DNA of 25,087 nucleotides. Origin: CAVZLD01 sp964522605. Lineage in GTDB: Bacteria; Planctomycetota; Planctomycetia; Pirellulales; Pirellulaceae. The stretch covers positions 1 to 25,087 of the forward strand of contig CAZFWV010000064.1 of the NCBI GenBank assembly GCA_964522605.1. Reading direction: 5' to 3'. Shown here piece after piece: positions 7,381 through 16,728 of the stretch. The position numbers and the translations under genes were made by a program. The notes under the pieces are model-generated. The model saw nothing but the letters and a program-made list of their open reading frames with translations, ran no database searches and was not told the DNA's origin. The stretch's first letter is position 1. Each line of letters starts with the position of its first letter.

Positions 7381-10300
7381 ATGAGGTATCTGCGCAATTC
7401 TCGGAGAATCCGGCCGCGGAGCTTGGGCGGTTGGGAACGGCTTGAAAGCCGCCAGCTGCTGGCGACGCTGCCGCTGATCTCTGAGTTTATGGCCTCCAAC
7501 CAGGCGACGCTGCCCGACGAAGACGGCGAATTTCCCGATTGGATTGAGATCCAGAATCCGACGGACCAGCCGGTTCAGCTCGGCGGCTGGTATCTGACGG
7601 ACGATGCCGAGAATCTGTCCCGCTGGCCGCTGCCGAATCGAACGCTGGCGCCCGGCGGTTTCCTGGTGGTCTATGCTTCGGGCAAGGATCGGCGTCCCGT
7701 CGCCGGCCCGCTGCATACCGACTTTCGACTGGAAGCGAGCGGCGAATTTCTGGCCCTCGTGCAGCCCGATGGAGTGACCGTTGCCAGTTCGTACGCGCCG
7801 GAGTTTCCTCCGCAAGTGACCGATGTTGCGTACGGTTGGACGGCCGATCTTTCGGAACGGGGTTACTTGGCCGAGCCGACGCCCGGTTGGGCCAACCCGG
7901 ACGCGTTGGCGGATGATCCGCTGCGGTCGATCGTGATCAACGAGATCATGTATCACCCGGCCAGTGAGAATGATGCGCACGAATACGTCGAGCTTTGGAA
8001 TGTGGGAGATCGCGAGCTGGCGCTGGCGGGCTGGACGATCACAGGCGGAATCGAGTATTCGTTTCCCGATGTTCGCCTGGCTGCGGGTCAGTATCTCGTC
8101 GTAGCGGCCGATGTGCCTGCGTTTCAAGCCGAGTATGGTCCCGGTGCTCGCGTCGTGGGGCCTTGGACCGGCCGTCTAAGCAACGCTCGCGATCAGATCA
8201 CCCTTCGTGGTACAGATGGGGAGCGGATCGACCGAGTGACCTACGCGGACGAGGGCGATTGGTCCGTTCGAGCTCGGGGGCCTGACGACCGTGGTTCGCA
8301 AGGCTGGATCTGGCTGGATGATCATGATGGGGGCGGCGCATCGCTCGAATTGGTCAATCCCTTCTTGCCGAATGACCTCGGCCAGAATTGGAAGGCGAGC
8401 CCGATCGGGGGAACACCGGGCCGGTTGAACTCGACCGCGACGCCGAATACGGCTCCTTTACTGGCCGAGGTCGGACACGATCCGGCGATTCCTCGTTCCA
8501 GTGATCCCGTGGTCATCCGGGCGCGCGTGTTTGACGAGCAAATGACCGATCTGCAGGTCAGCCTGCGCTGGCGGTTGGATGGCGAACCCGAGTTTCAATC
8601 GGTCGAGATGCGCGATGACGGTTTGGCCGGTGACGAATTTCCTGAGGACGGGATCTTCCAGGCCGTGTTGCTGCCGCAGGCGGATCGCACGGTCGTCGAG
8701 TATTACGTGCAGGCCGAGGATGGCTCGGGACAAATTCGCACCTGGCCGGCGGCGACGCAGGACGCGGGCCAGGCGACCAACGCGCTCTATCAGGTGATCG
8801 ACGAGTTTGATCCGGCCGCTCCGTGGCAGACAGGCAGCCCGGCCGAGATCTACCAGATCATGACGGCGGCGGAGCGCAGCGAGTTTACGAATATCGATCG
8901 GCGTAGTGACGCCCAGATGAATGCGACGTTCATCGTGGTTCTGAGTGACGGCATCGAGGTGCGGCACAACGTTGGAGTCCGAATTCGCGGGCAAGGTTCC
9001 CGCAATCACAATCCGCCCAACAACCGGATTAACATTCCGTCGGATCGGCCGTGGCATGGCTTGACCGCCTTGAACATCAACGCGAATGTGATTCTGGATC
9101 AGATTGCCGGCAGTCTGCTGTTCCGGCTCGCCGGACTGCCCGCCGCGCAGGCCACTCCCGTGCGGATGATCAGCAATGGGGTCAATTTGTACGGGGACCG
9201 GTTCTACGCCCACCTGGAAACGCTTAACAGTGACTTTGCCGCGGATCACTTCCCGCTCGATCCCAACGGGAATCTCTATCGCGGCAATCGCGCCGTTAAC
9301 TCCCCACCCGGAGGACAGGGTGCCGGTTTGGTCTACCACGGTCCCGACCCCGGACCCTACGTCAGCTATGGCAAGCTCACGAATGCCAGCCAGGCGGATT
9401 GGTCGGATGTGATTCATCTGACCGACGTGCTGAACAACGCGCCCGATGAGACCTACTTGCAGCAGGTTGCGGAAGTGGTCGACATCGATCAGTGGTTGCG
9501 CTACTTCGCACTGCACGCCCTGTTGAGTAACAGTGAAGGCGGGTTGGTCAACGGAGATCGTCAGGGTGATGATTACGTCATGTATCGCGGGCTCGAGGAT
9601 GTCCGCTTTCTGATGGTTCCCCACGATCTGGACTCCCTCTTTACGAGCGTCACGAGTGGAATCCTCAACGCGACCAACGTGCCGGCGCTGCGGCGATTGA
9701 TTTTGCATCCCGAGATTCGTCCGCGTTACTATCAACAGCTCCATGACCTGATCGACAACGTCTTGTTAACGGCCGATACCCAGGTTCAGTTGCGTGAAGC
9801 GTTGTCTCTTGTCGCCTCGCCTCAGGAAATCGATTGGATTCGGAATTACCTGCAGAACCGAGCGAATTACGTGCGGTCCATCATTCCCTCCGGAATCCAG
9901 ATCAACTCGTACCTGTCCGCCGAGCAGGGCCTGGTGAAGACCACGATGGCCGATGCCGTTCTGCTCGGGACCGCCGATTACCGAGCCCAGTCCGTGATGA
10001 TCAATGGACAAGTGGTTCCGTTCGATACGCAGAATCAGTGGCAGATCGGCAGTCAGGTCCGCACGTTGTTGTGGAACGGTTCGACGTGGAGTTACCTGGA
10101 TAACGGGACCGATCAAGGATCCGCATGGCGCGAAGTGGACTTTGTTCTTGACGAGAATTGGAAGTCCGGACGGGCGCAACTTGGGTATGGAGATCGCGAT
10201 GAACGAACCGAAATCGAGTATGGCCCGGATGCGGCCAACAAATACATCACCTCCTACTTCCGTCAGGAATTTGAAGTCAGCGACGCATCTCGCTTTCTGG

Positions 10301-13300
10301 ATCTGACACTCGGATTGATCCGCGACGACGGCGCCGTGGTTTACCTGAATGGGGTCGAGGTGGTGCGATCGAACATGCCTGCGGGCGAGCCGATTGACTA
10401 TCAGACTTTGGCCACCGACAACATTACCGGCGGAGCTGAAGGGACTCAGTATTACTTCAACATCGATCCGGCGCTCTTGCGAGAAGGCAAGAATGTGATC
10501 GCAGTGGAAGTCCATCAGGCGATGGTCGATAGTGAGGACCTGAGTTTTGACGCGCGACTGTTTGGTCGGTTCCATCTTCCCAATGCGGGAGTGCCATTGA
10601 ATCCCGGACTCAATCGTGTCGTGGTCCAGGCGATGAGCCAGGTCGCGGGGCAGGGCGAGGTCGTTGCGGAAGAGTATATCGATATTTGGTATGACGACGG
10701 CGACGTGGTGTCCGTTTCTGGGGAGTTGCCCGCTGGAGAGACCGTCTGGACGGCGGCCGCCGGACCGTACCACGTCAGTGGACAACTCGTTGTCCCAGCG
10801 AATGCCCGTTTGACAATTGAGCCAGGAACGTCCGTATTTTTCGAGCAGGATGCCGAGTTGCTGGTGCGCGGTACGCTCGTGGCGCAGGGAACTCAGCATG
10901 CGAGGATTCGCTTCAGCAGCATTCCCGGTGCGCCGTTTGTGCCTAACCGTCCGGGCGGAAGACCGGGTCTGCCCGATGGGCCTCCGCGCTGGAAGGGGAT
11001 CCACCTGATCGGTTCGATGGCGGACGAGAATGTGATTGCCTTCGCCGACATCGAGTATGCCCAGGATGGAGACGGGTCGATCGGGGTCAACAAGAGTTCG
11101 CTGCTGGTCGACCATGTGACCTTCCGCGGAACTCATCTGCGAATGATCTATGGCGTTGACGCCTCGATGACCGTGCAGTATTCGACCTTTCCGGATGTGT
11201 TCGGCCCGGACGAGGATCCTGTGACGATCGGCCTGGACAACGTGGCGGAACCGATCAAAATCATCGGTCGCACGCCGGCGGGAGGTCGATTGCTGATTGC
11301 CTACAACACGTTTGGCACGAACAAAGGTCACAATGACGTCATCGATGCCGACAGCAATCGTGTGACGCAGGGCCCCATTCTGCAAATCATCGGCAATGTG
11401 TTCCACGGTTCCGGTGATGAACTGCTCGACCTGGGCGGCGATGTGTATGTGGCCGGGAATCTGTTTCAGAATGTTCGGAAAGACGAATACACGAGCGATC
11501 GCGGCTATGCGAGCGTCATGTCGACTGGCGATGCCGGGGCGAATACGACGATCGTGGTGACGCGAAATATCTTTGATGGCGTCGACCATGGGATCAATCT
11601 GCGGAACTATGCCGCTACGATCTTCGAATACAATACGATCGTTGAAGTGAATCCGGACTTCGTAGATCGGTTTGGTGAGCTGAACATCAACTCGGCGGTG
11701 AATCTTTTCAAGCCGGAGCCGGGTGCGACTCCGGGGAAAGGTGCGTACGTTGCGAAGAATATTTTCTGGGATTCGCCCCGCATCTTCGGGAATGTGGATC
11801 AGCCCGACGATCAGGTAAGTCAGCTTGCGTTCACCGACAACCTGTTGCGCGAATCACTCGCGGAGACATCTGTCGGTGATCGGCCCGGCAGCGTCCTGGA
11901 CCTCGGGACCGGTAACCGCGTGGGAGACCCACGGTTCGTCGATCCGACGAACGGCGATTATCGGCTGCGTCCCGGTTCGCCCGCGACACATCCCGACGGG
12001 GCCGTCGACTGGGGTGCGATGATTCCCGCCGGCGCATGGATTCGCGGAGTTCCCGCTTCGCCGACGACATTGCGTCAGGCAACCTTGACGGTGGGCGGGC
12101 CGGGTATCTTCGCCTATCGATATCGCCTCAATGGCGGTGCGTGGTCCGATCCGATTTCCATTGGATCCGGGTTCGATCCGGATGGCACAATTCGCACCGA
12201 CACGATCACGCTGCAGGAACTCGTCGATGGCGAGTACACCGTTGAGGTGATCGGTCAAGACTTCGCGGGGAACTGGCAGGAGATGCCGACGGTTTCCCAA
12301 ACGTGGACGGTGGAAAGCCGACCCGTGCATCTGATGATCAGCGAAATCCTCGCCGATAACCAGACCGTCGAATACTTGGGCTCTCGGACGGATCTTGTTG
12401 AACTGCACAATGCCGGCACATCTTCGGTGAATCTGCGTGGTTATAGTCTCACGGACGATCCATCGCGCCCCCGCAAATTCGTGTTTCAAAGTGACGTGAT
12501 CATCCCCGCCGGGGGCTACCTTACGTTCGTCGCCGATGATCAGCCGACTTCCGGAATCGGTCTCGGGTTTTCGCTCCGCCGAGAAGGGGAAAGCCTTTCC
12601 CTTTTCTCGCCGATGGTCAATCAGACGCCTGGGCAGCTGATTGACGCGGTCAACTACGGCTTACAGATCGCCGATTACTCTCTCGGTCGCGTGGGTTCTG
12701 ACCGGGAATGGGCATTGACCGAACCGACTTTCGGTCAGCCAAATCGCGCGGCTCGTTTGGGCGATGCGTCGACATTGAAGCTCAATGAATGGTTGACCGC
12801 CACGGACAACGGCGGCGACTATCTGGAGCTGTACAATCCCGATCCGCTGCCCGTCGCGTTGGGGGGACTGCATTTGAGCGATGCGCCCGACGGAAATCCG
12901 CAGCGGCACGAGATTGCTCCGCTCAGTTTCCTGGCGGGAGGCAATTTCCAGGTCTTTGAAGCGGATGGAGACGAGTCGGCGGGAGCAGATCATCTATCGT
13001 TTCGGCTCGATTTGTATCGTGGGACACTCGGTTTGCACGATGCGCAGCTCAACGTCATTGACACGGTCTCCTACGGTCTGCAAACCCCCGAGGTTTCTCA
13101 GGGGCGCCTGCCCGATGGGGCCGTCGAACTGGCCTTCTTCGAGATTCCGACGCCCGGTTGGATAAATGGTGCGGGCGAGATCGGGGATGTGAATCGGGAT
13201 CGCCAAATTGACGACGCGGATATCGATCGGCTCGCGAAGGCCATTCGGGAAGGCGATCCGCAGGATGCGATCTATGACTTGAACTTGGATGCGAAGATCG

Positions 13301-13824
13301 ACTTCCAGGACTTGCGCTACTTGGTCGAGAACATTCTGGACACGGACTTCGGTGACTCCAATCTGGATGGTATCTTCAACACGGCCGACCTCGTGCAGGT
13401 CTTGCAGGCGGGCGAGTACGAGGATGGGACGCCGGGCAATTCAACCTGGAGCGAAGGGGACTGGAACGGCGACGGCGACTTCGGCACACAGGATATCATT
13501 CTCGCGCTGCAGAGTGGCGGATATTCGAGGTTGGCCCAACCGGTGGACCGTGATGCTGCGTCCCCCTTGTTGGGCGTGGCAATTGCTAATTCGCCGGCTG
13601 CGAGTGACACGGAATTCACGGTGGATCCGTTGAACCAGGCCAATTCAGAGACTGCGGTTGAAACTGTCCATCGACAGATTGCCTTTGATCCCTTGCCTGT
13701 CGACAGCTTCTTTACCAAACTAGGACGCGATCTCCAGGACCTGCCCATCCCCTTATCGGAGCTCAGCGACGAGATTGCGGAGCCGACCGTCAGCATCACA
13801 CAGACTGAGTCGCGGGGGTCGTAG
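7381..13824 (+). CDS. Giant secreted modular protein: lamin-tail, CotH-like, beta-helix, dockerin-like domains
   Basis: A 2147-residue protein, probably exported. The N-terminus (WERLESRQLLA, 18-28) is a variant of the planctomycete LEPR-xLL motif that precedes exported giant proteins. Domains in order: lamin-tail domain 1 (about 30-150), lamin-tail 2 (about 182-340), an Ig-like spacer (364-465), a CotH-like region (about 498-850, with PHDLD at 748-751 matching the family's PxDxD site), a jelly-roll-like module (905-1065, containing DDGAVVYLNGVEV), a right-handed beta-helix-like stretch (1112-1527), lamin-tail 3 (about 1650-1725), lamin-tail 4 (about 1799-1865) and four EF-hand-like dockerin loops (1935-2047, e.g. 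GDVNRDRQIDDAD and GDWNGDGDFGTQD). It is likely a cell-surface or extracellular protein; CotH-fold proteins can be protein kinases, but activity here is not shown. ATG 7381 was chosen over an in-frame upstream codon inside the repeat because the LESRQLLA motif then sits near the N-terminus. Confidence 0.9.
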   Translation: MRYLRNSRRIRPRSLGGWERLESRQLLATLPLISEFMASNQATLPDEDGEFPDWIEIQNPTDQPVQLGGWYLTDDAENLSRWPLPNRTLAPGGFLVVYASGKDRRPVAGPLHTDFRLEASGEFLALVQPDGVTVASSYAPEFPPQVTDVAYGWTADLSERGYLAEPTPGWANPDALADDPLRSIVINEIMYHPASENDAHEYVELWNVGDRELALAGWTITGGIEYSFPDVRLAAGQYLVVAADVPAFQAEYGPGARVVGPWTGRLSNARDQITLRGTDGERIDRVTYADEGDWSVRARGPDDRGSQGWIWLDDHDGGGASLELVNPFLPNDLGQNWKASPIGGTPGRLNSTATPNTAPLLAEVGHDPAIPRSSDPVVIRARVFDEQMTDLQVSLRWRLDGEPEFQSVEMRDDGLAGDEFPEDGIFQAVLLPQADRTVVEYYVQAEDGSGQIRTWPAATQDAGQATNALYQVIDEFDPAAPWQTGSPAEIYQIMTAAERSEFTNIDRRSDAQMNATFIVVLSDGIEVRHNVGVRIRGQGSRNHNPPNNRINIPSDRPWHGLTALNINANVILDQIAGSLLFRLAGLPAAQATPVRMISNGVNLYGDRFYAHLETLNSDFAADHFPLDPNGNLYRGNRAVNSPPGGQGAGLVYHGPDPGPYVSYGKLTNASQADWSDVIHLTDVLNNAPDETYLQQVAEVVDIDQWLRYFALHALLSNSEGGLVNGDRQGDDYVMYRGLEDVRFLMVPHDLDSLFTSVTSGILNATNVPALRRLILHPEIRPRYYQQLHDLIDNVLLTADTQVQLREALSLVASPQEIDWIRNYLQNRANYVRSIIPSGIQINSYLSAEQGLVKTTMADAVLLGTADYRAQSVMINGQVVPFDTQNQWQIGSQVRTLLWNGSTWSYLDNGTDQGSAWREVDFVLDENWKSGRAQLGYGDRDERTEIEYGPDAANKYITSYFRQEFEVSDASRFLDLTLGLIRDDGAVVYLNGVEVVRSNMPAGEPIDYQTLATDNITGGAEGTQYYFNIDPALLREGKNVIAVEVHQAMVDSEDLSFDARLFGRFHLPNAGVPLNPGLNRVVVQAMSQVAGQGEVVAEEYIDIWYDDGDVVSVSGELPAGETVWTAAAGPYHVSGQLVVPANARLTIEPGTSVFFEQDAELLVRGTLVAQGTQHARIRFSSIPGAPFVPNRPGGRPGLPDGPPRWKGIHLIGSMADENVIAFADIEYAQDGDGSIGVNKSSLLVDHVTFRGTHLRMIYGVDASMTVQYSTFPDVFGPDEDPVTIGLDNVAEPIKIIGRTPAGGRLLIAYNTFGTNKGHNDVIDADSNRVTQGPILQIIGNVFHGSGDELLDLGGDVYVAGNLFQNVRKDEYTSDRGYASVMSTGDAGANTTIVVTRNIFDGVDHGINLRNYAATIFEYNTIVEVNPDFVDRFGELNINSAVNLFKPEPGATPGKGAYVAKNIFWDSPRIFGNVDQPDDQVSQLAFTDNLLRESLAETSVGDRPGSVLDLGTGNRVGDPRFVDPTNGDYRLRPGSPATHPDGAVDWGAMIPAGAWIRGVPASPTTLRQATLTVGGPGIFAYRYRLNGGAWSDPISIGSGFDPDGTIRTDTITLQELVDGEYTVEVIGQDFAGNWQEMPTVSQTWTVESRPVHLMISEILADNQTVEYLGSRTDLVELHNAGTSSVNLRGYSLTDDPSRPRKFVFQSDVIIPAGGYLTFVADDQPTSGIGLGFSLRREGESLSLFSPMVNQTPGQLIDAVNYGLQIADYSLGRVGSDREWALTEPTFGQPNRAARLGDASTLKLNEWLTATDNGGDYLELYNPDPLPVALGGLHLSDAPDGNPQRHEIAPLSFLAGGNFQVFEADGDESAGADHLSFRLDLYRGTLGLHDAQLNVIDTVSYGLQTPEVSQGRLPDGAVELAFFEIPTPGWINGAGEIGDVNRDRQIDDADIDRLAKAIREGDPQDAIYDLNLDAKIDFQDLRYLVENILDTDFGDSNLDGIFNTADLVQVLQAGEYEDGTPGNSTWSEGDWNGDGDFGTQDIILALQSGGYSRLAQPVDRDAASPLLGVAIANSPAASDTEFTVDPLNQANSETAVETVHRQIAFDPLPVDSFFTKLGRDLQDLPIPLSELSDEIAEPTVSITQTESRGS

Positions 13825-13969
13825 CGACCGCTCCGCATGAGCCGAACTTCTGTGCTGCGAACGGTGGAAATGTTGTTCTCTCGGCAAGAAATCGAGCGAC
13901 CAACGGAAGCGACCCCTACAGCCTGCAGCCCACGGACCGCCGATTGCGGCCCTGCCGCCTTGCCGAAGA
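13825..13969. other. Intergenic region after the giant gene
   Basis: First part of a 358-nt gap. It holds no recognised gene. GGTCG/CGACC around the stop codon forms a 5-bp stem with a 3-nt loop and no T-tract. The sequence near 13901-13925 (AACGGAAGCGACCCCTACAG) resembles planctomycete intergenic repeat sequence, but only one copy is in the window. Confidence 0.4.
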
Positions 13970-14052
13970 GAAACCACGGATGCGACGGAGAGGACGGATG
14001 TCCACAGATCGATCGGTAATGATCCGTTCCATCCGTCCGATCCGTGGTTTCC
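13970..14052. repeat. Palindromic dispersed repeat, copy B
   Basis: Second copy of the family at 7184-7265, in the same orientation. The left arm is at 13970-14000 (starting GAAACCACGGATGCGACGG) and the right arm at 14022-14052, with about five mismatches between arms. The loop keeps the shared GATCGAT core. This copy is more diverged than copy A, so the two are not a very recent duplication. It lies between the giant gene and the DUF819 gene. Confidence 0.85.
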
Positions 14053-14182
14053 TACTTCTCGCAGCCGTCTTCCGAACGTCATGGTCGCTTTGCCGACGAA
14101 AGAGCTCCGCAGTGACGTCGAGCGCGGCGGCATTCCGCTCGGCCTTTCACCGAATTCGACACGTTGTTCCACGGACTGACTG

Positions 14183-15370
14183 ATGATCACGCAACCTGTC
14201 GCCGTTCTGGCTGTCCTGCTGACAATTCTGGCCGGACTGTTTGCCTTGGCACGTCACCCGTGGGGCGCTGGAATCTTCCGGTACGTCCCCGTCTTGCTGT
14301 TTATTTATTTTGTGCCCACGGTCTTGTCGAATCTGGGAGTGATCCCTCTGCACTCGCCCGTGTATGACTGGATCAAGAAGTGGCTGCTGCCCGCTTCTCT
14401 GGTTCTGCTCACCTTGTCCGTCGATATTCCTGCCATCTTGCGACTCGGCCGAAACATGTTGTTCATGTTTTTCGGCGGGACGCTGTCGATCGTTTTGGGG
14501 GGGCCCGTGGCATTCCTCTTGCTGGGATGGTTGGTTCCGACGGAGATGGGGGAGCAGGCATGGAAGGGACTGGCGGCACTCAGCGGATCCTGGATCGGGG
14601 GCGCTGCCAACTTTGTGGCAGTGGCGGAAAGCGTCGGAACGTCGCAAGCGACCCTGGGGATGATGATCGTCATCGACGTGGCATTGGCGAATGTCTGGAT
14701 GGCGATCCTGTTGCTGTTCGCGGCGAACGAGCAGAAGATGGATGCGGCGCTCGGCGCGGATCGGCGGACTCTGGATGATCTTCGACGACGGCTGGAAAGC
14801 TACCACAAGCAGGTTGTGCGCGAGCCGACGCTGTCGGACCTGTTCACGATGCTATCGATCGCGATTGGAACAACGGTTGTGGCTTCGAGTCTCGCGGCTC
14901 AATTGCCTAACCTAGGCGGAATTCTCGGGCACTTTGCCTGGACAGTCATCCTCGTCACCGCCGTCGGCGTCGCGGCTTCGTTCACGCGGTTGCGTGAGTT
15001 GGAGGGGACGGGGGCGAGTCGAATTGGTTCGGTGTTCCTGTATTTGTTGGTCGCTTCCATCGGGGCGAGTGCGGAGTTTCGCCACGTGTTTGATGCGCCC
15101 GGTCTGTTGGTCGTCGGCGGGGTATGGATTGCCATTCACGCGATCACGCTGTTGCTTCTGAGGCGTTTGTTACGCTGTCCGGTGTTCTTCCTGGCCGTTG
15201 GCTCCCAGGCCAACATCGGTGGTGCGGCGTCCGCGCCGATCGTTGCCAGTGCCTTTCAACCGGAATTGGCATCCGTCGGTGCGCTGATGGGTGTGGCAGG
15301 CTACATCCTTGGTACGTACGGTGGATTACTTTGCGCCTACCTGCTGCAATTGGTTGCGAACTTGAGGTGA
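14183..15370 (+). CDS. DUF819 family integral membrane protein
   Basis: A 395-residue, strongly hydrophobic protein with about ten predicted membrane segments. One hydrophilic loop (about 180-210, rich in charged residues, RRTLDDLRRRLESYHKQ) divides it into two halves. The GSWIGGAANFVAVAES motif in the first half and the glycine/alanine-rich SQANIGGAASAPIVASAF in the second are typical of the DUF819 (YjcL) family, whose two halves are related. The family is thought to be transport-related, but its substrate is not established. ATG 14183 has no strong Shine-Dalgarno. The stop (15368-15370) overlaps the ribosome-binding site of the NlpC/P60 gene, so the two are very likely co-translated, suggesting transport of cell-wall peptides (inference). 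Confidence 0.9.
   Translation: MITQPVAVLAVLLTILAGLFALARHPWGAGIFRYVPVLLFIYFVPTVLSNLGVIPLHSPVYDWIKKWLLPASLVLLTLSVDIPAILRLGRNMLFMFFGGTLSIVLGGPVAFLLLGWLVPTEMGEQAWKGLAALSGSWIGGAANFVAVAESVGTSQATLGMMIVIDVALANVWMAILLLFAANEQKMDAALGADRRTLDDLRRRLESYHKQVVREPTLSDLFTMLSIAIGTTVVASSLAAQLPNLGGILGHFAWTVILVTAVGVAASFTRLRELEGTGASRIGSVFLYLLVASIGASAEFRHVFDAPGLLVVGGVWIAIHAITLLLLRRLLRCPVFFLAVGSQANIGGAASAPIVASAFQPELASVGALMGVAGYILGTYGGLLCAYLLQLVANLR
15364..15370 (+). promoter_or_regulatory. Strong Shine-Dalgarno for the NlpC/P60 gene, overlapping the DUF819 stop
   Basis: GAGGTGA lies 5 nt before ATG 15376 and includes the TGA stop of the DUF819 gene. This decides for the ATG at 15376 over later candidates such as TTG 15490, and it indicates translational coupling of the two genes. 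Confidence 0.75.
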
Positions 15371-15375
15371 CGAAA

Positions 15376-16722
15376 ATGATGCGCTGGTTTCTCGCGGCCG
15401 TTTCTGACACGGGAAGGCGAGGCTTCTGCCGAGCCGATATCGCGGAAAGCCCTGGCTCGGCTGGAGCCTTGCCCTCCCGAACGAACGTTTTGACATGCGA
15501 TCCAATCGCTGGTTCCGTTCATTGGTTCCGTCTCGTCCACCGGTGGATCCTGCTTGCATGGTTTCTTTCGACCGGCCTACTGGCCTCTGCGAGTGACACA
15601 CCGTCCGTCGAACTCTCGGGGCCGATTCCGCGATCGCGCCCCGTCGATCGGCTTGAGTTGCAGCGCGCGGCGCAGCGAGTCGAACCCGACTTGGTTGGCC
15701 AACGTGAGCGACTGCCTCTGTATCTCGAGTCATTTCGTCATCGTTGGGGCAACGATTCGCGTTTGTTTGCTTGGAGCGTCCAGGCCGAAGGGACCGCCGA
15801 CCAGCCGGTGCGGCTAACGGGGTATGTCGAGTTTCCCGAGACGGCTGCCGCGCTGGTGGCCTATTTGGAGATCCTCGGATTCCAGCCGATCGAGGATCAA
15901 CTCGAACGGCTTCCATCGGTGGCGTTGGGCCCGGACCGCTTTGGCGTCGTCCAAGTGACGCACAGCCTGGGTTACGAACGGCCCGGCGGTGACGGATCGG
16001 TCGTCACGCAGTTTCTACTGGGTGAGCCGTTGTACGTATTGCGTGAGGAAGAGGGCAGCTTGCTGGTTCATGGTGCCGAGGGCTACCTGGGATATCTTCC
16101 GAAAGAACATGTGCTTCGGATGGACGAGTCGACGTTCATTCGCTATCGGAGCGGACGCGGGGTGCGCCTGAATAGAGATCAACAAACGGCGACTGGCCTG
16201 CGCCTGCCAGCGGGTTGTCGATTGCGCTGGGTTCGCAACGAAGGCGATCAAGTGATTGTGCGGCTGCCCAATGAGGAAATGGTCGCGCTGCCCGCGTCCT
16301 GTTGTTCCATCCCAGCCGATTCGACAACATCGATCAACCAGGTCATCGAACAGGGAAAGCAGTTCCTCGGAACTCGGTATTTGTGGGGCGGCAAGTCATC
16401 CGCTGGCGTCGACTGTTCCGGCCTCGTCCAGATCGCGTTTGCCGCCGCCGGAGCGCATCTGCCGCGCGACTCGAACCAGCAAGTTCTTCTGGGCGAGCTG
16501 TCGGCAACGCGGTGGTGCCGCAGTACATTGCGGCGCGGCGATACGCTCTATTTTCTCGGCAAGCACGGTCGAATTCGGCACACGGCGATCTACTTGGGCG
16601 ATGATCGATACCTGCAGGCTGAATCGCCGGTCGTACGGATCAGCAGCTTCGATCCCCAGGATCCTGATTACGACGCCGCCCGAGATGCCTCGTTTGCCTT
16701 CGCGAAACGTTGGTTCGATTAG
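15376..16722 (+). CDS. SH3/NlpC-P60 family cell-wall peptidase
   Basis: NlpC/P60 enzymes cut gamma-D-glutamyl or D-alanyl links in peptidoglycan stem peptides, normally outside the cytoplasmic membrane. The 448-residue product has a hydrophobic signal or anchor (about 57-75, RWILLAWFLSTGLLASA), SH3-like domains (about 180-300) and a C-terminal NlpC/P60 domain. The catalytic cysteine is C347 (DCSG), the histidine H402 (RHTAIYLG), and Q414 sits at the third catalytic position. ATG 15376 has a strong Shine-Dalgarno. However, residues about 12-35 are encoded by a palindromic repeat that lies before the signal segment, so the N-terminus is odd. If the repeat arrived after the gene formed, TTG 15490 (410 residues) could be the functional start. 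It is coupled to the DUF819 gene and ends 6 nt from the convergent OPT gene. Confidence 0.88.
   Translation: MMRWFLAAVSDTGRRGFCRADIAESPGSAGALPSRTNVLTCDPIAGSVHWFRLVHRWILLAWFLSTGLLASASDTPSVELSGPIPRSRPVDRLELQRAAQRVEPDLVGQRERLPLYLESFRHRWGNDSRLFAWSVQAEGTADQPVRLTGYVEFPETAAALVAYLEILGFQPIEDQLERLPSVALGPDRFGVVQVTHSLGYERPGGDGSVVTQFLLGEPLYVLREEEGSLLVHGAEGYLGYLPKEHVLRMDESTFIRYRSGRGVRLNRDQQTATGLRLPAGCRLRWVRNEGDQVIVRLPNEEMVALPASCCSIPADSTTSINQVIEQGKQFLGTRYLWGGKSSAGVDCSGLVQIAFAAAGAHLPRDSNQQVLLGELSATRWCRSTLRRGDTLYFLGKHGRIRHTAIYLGDDRYLQAESPVVRISSFDPQDPDYDAARDASFAFAKRWFD
15411..15478. repeat. Palindromic repeat inside the 5' coding region of the NlpC/P60 gene
   Basis: Inverted repeat with 25-nt arms at 15411-15435 and 15454-15478 (21 of 25 match) and an 18-nt loop. 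The left arm contains GGCGAGGCTTCTGCCGAGCC. GGCTCGG...GCCTCGCCCTCCC elements are common planctomycete intergenic repeats (recalled). Here the element is read through in frame without a stop, between the ATG with the strong Shine-Dalgarno and the signal segment. Confidence 0.8.
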
Positions 16723-16728
16723 GATTCG

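Noticed and set aside
9766..11589. 607-residue open frame antisense to the giant gene
   Set aside because: It is opposite the CotH-to-beta-helix coding region and lacks any domain. Its length reflects codon bias on the sense strand.
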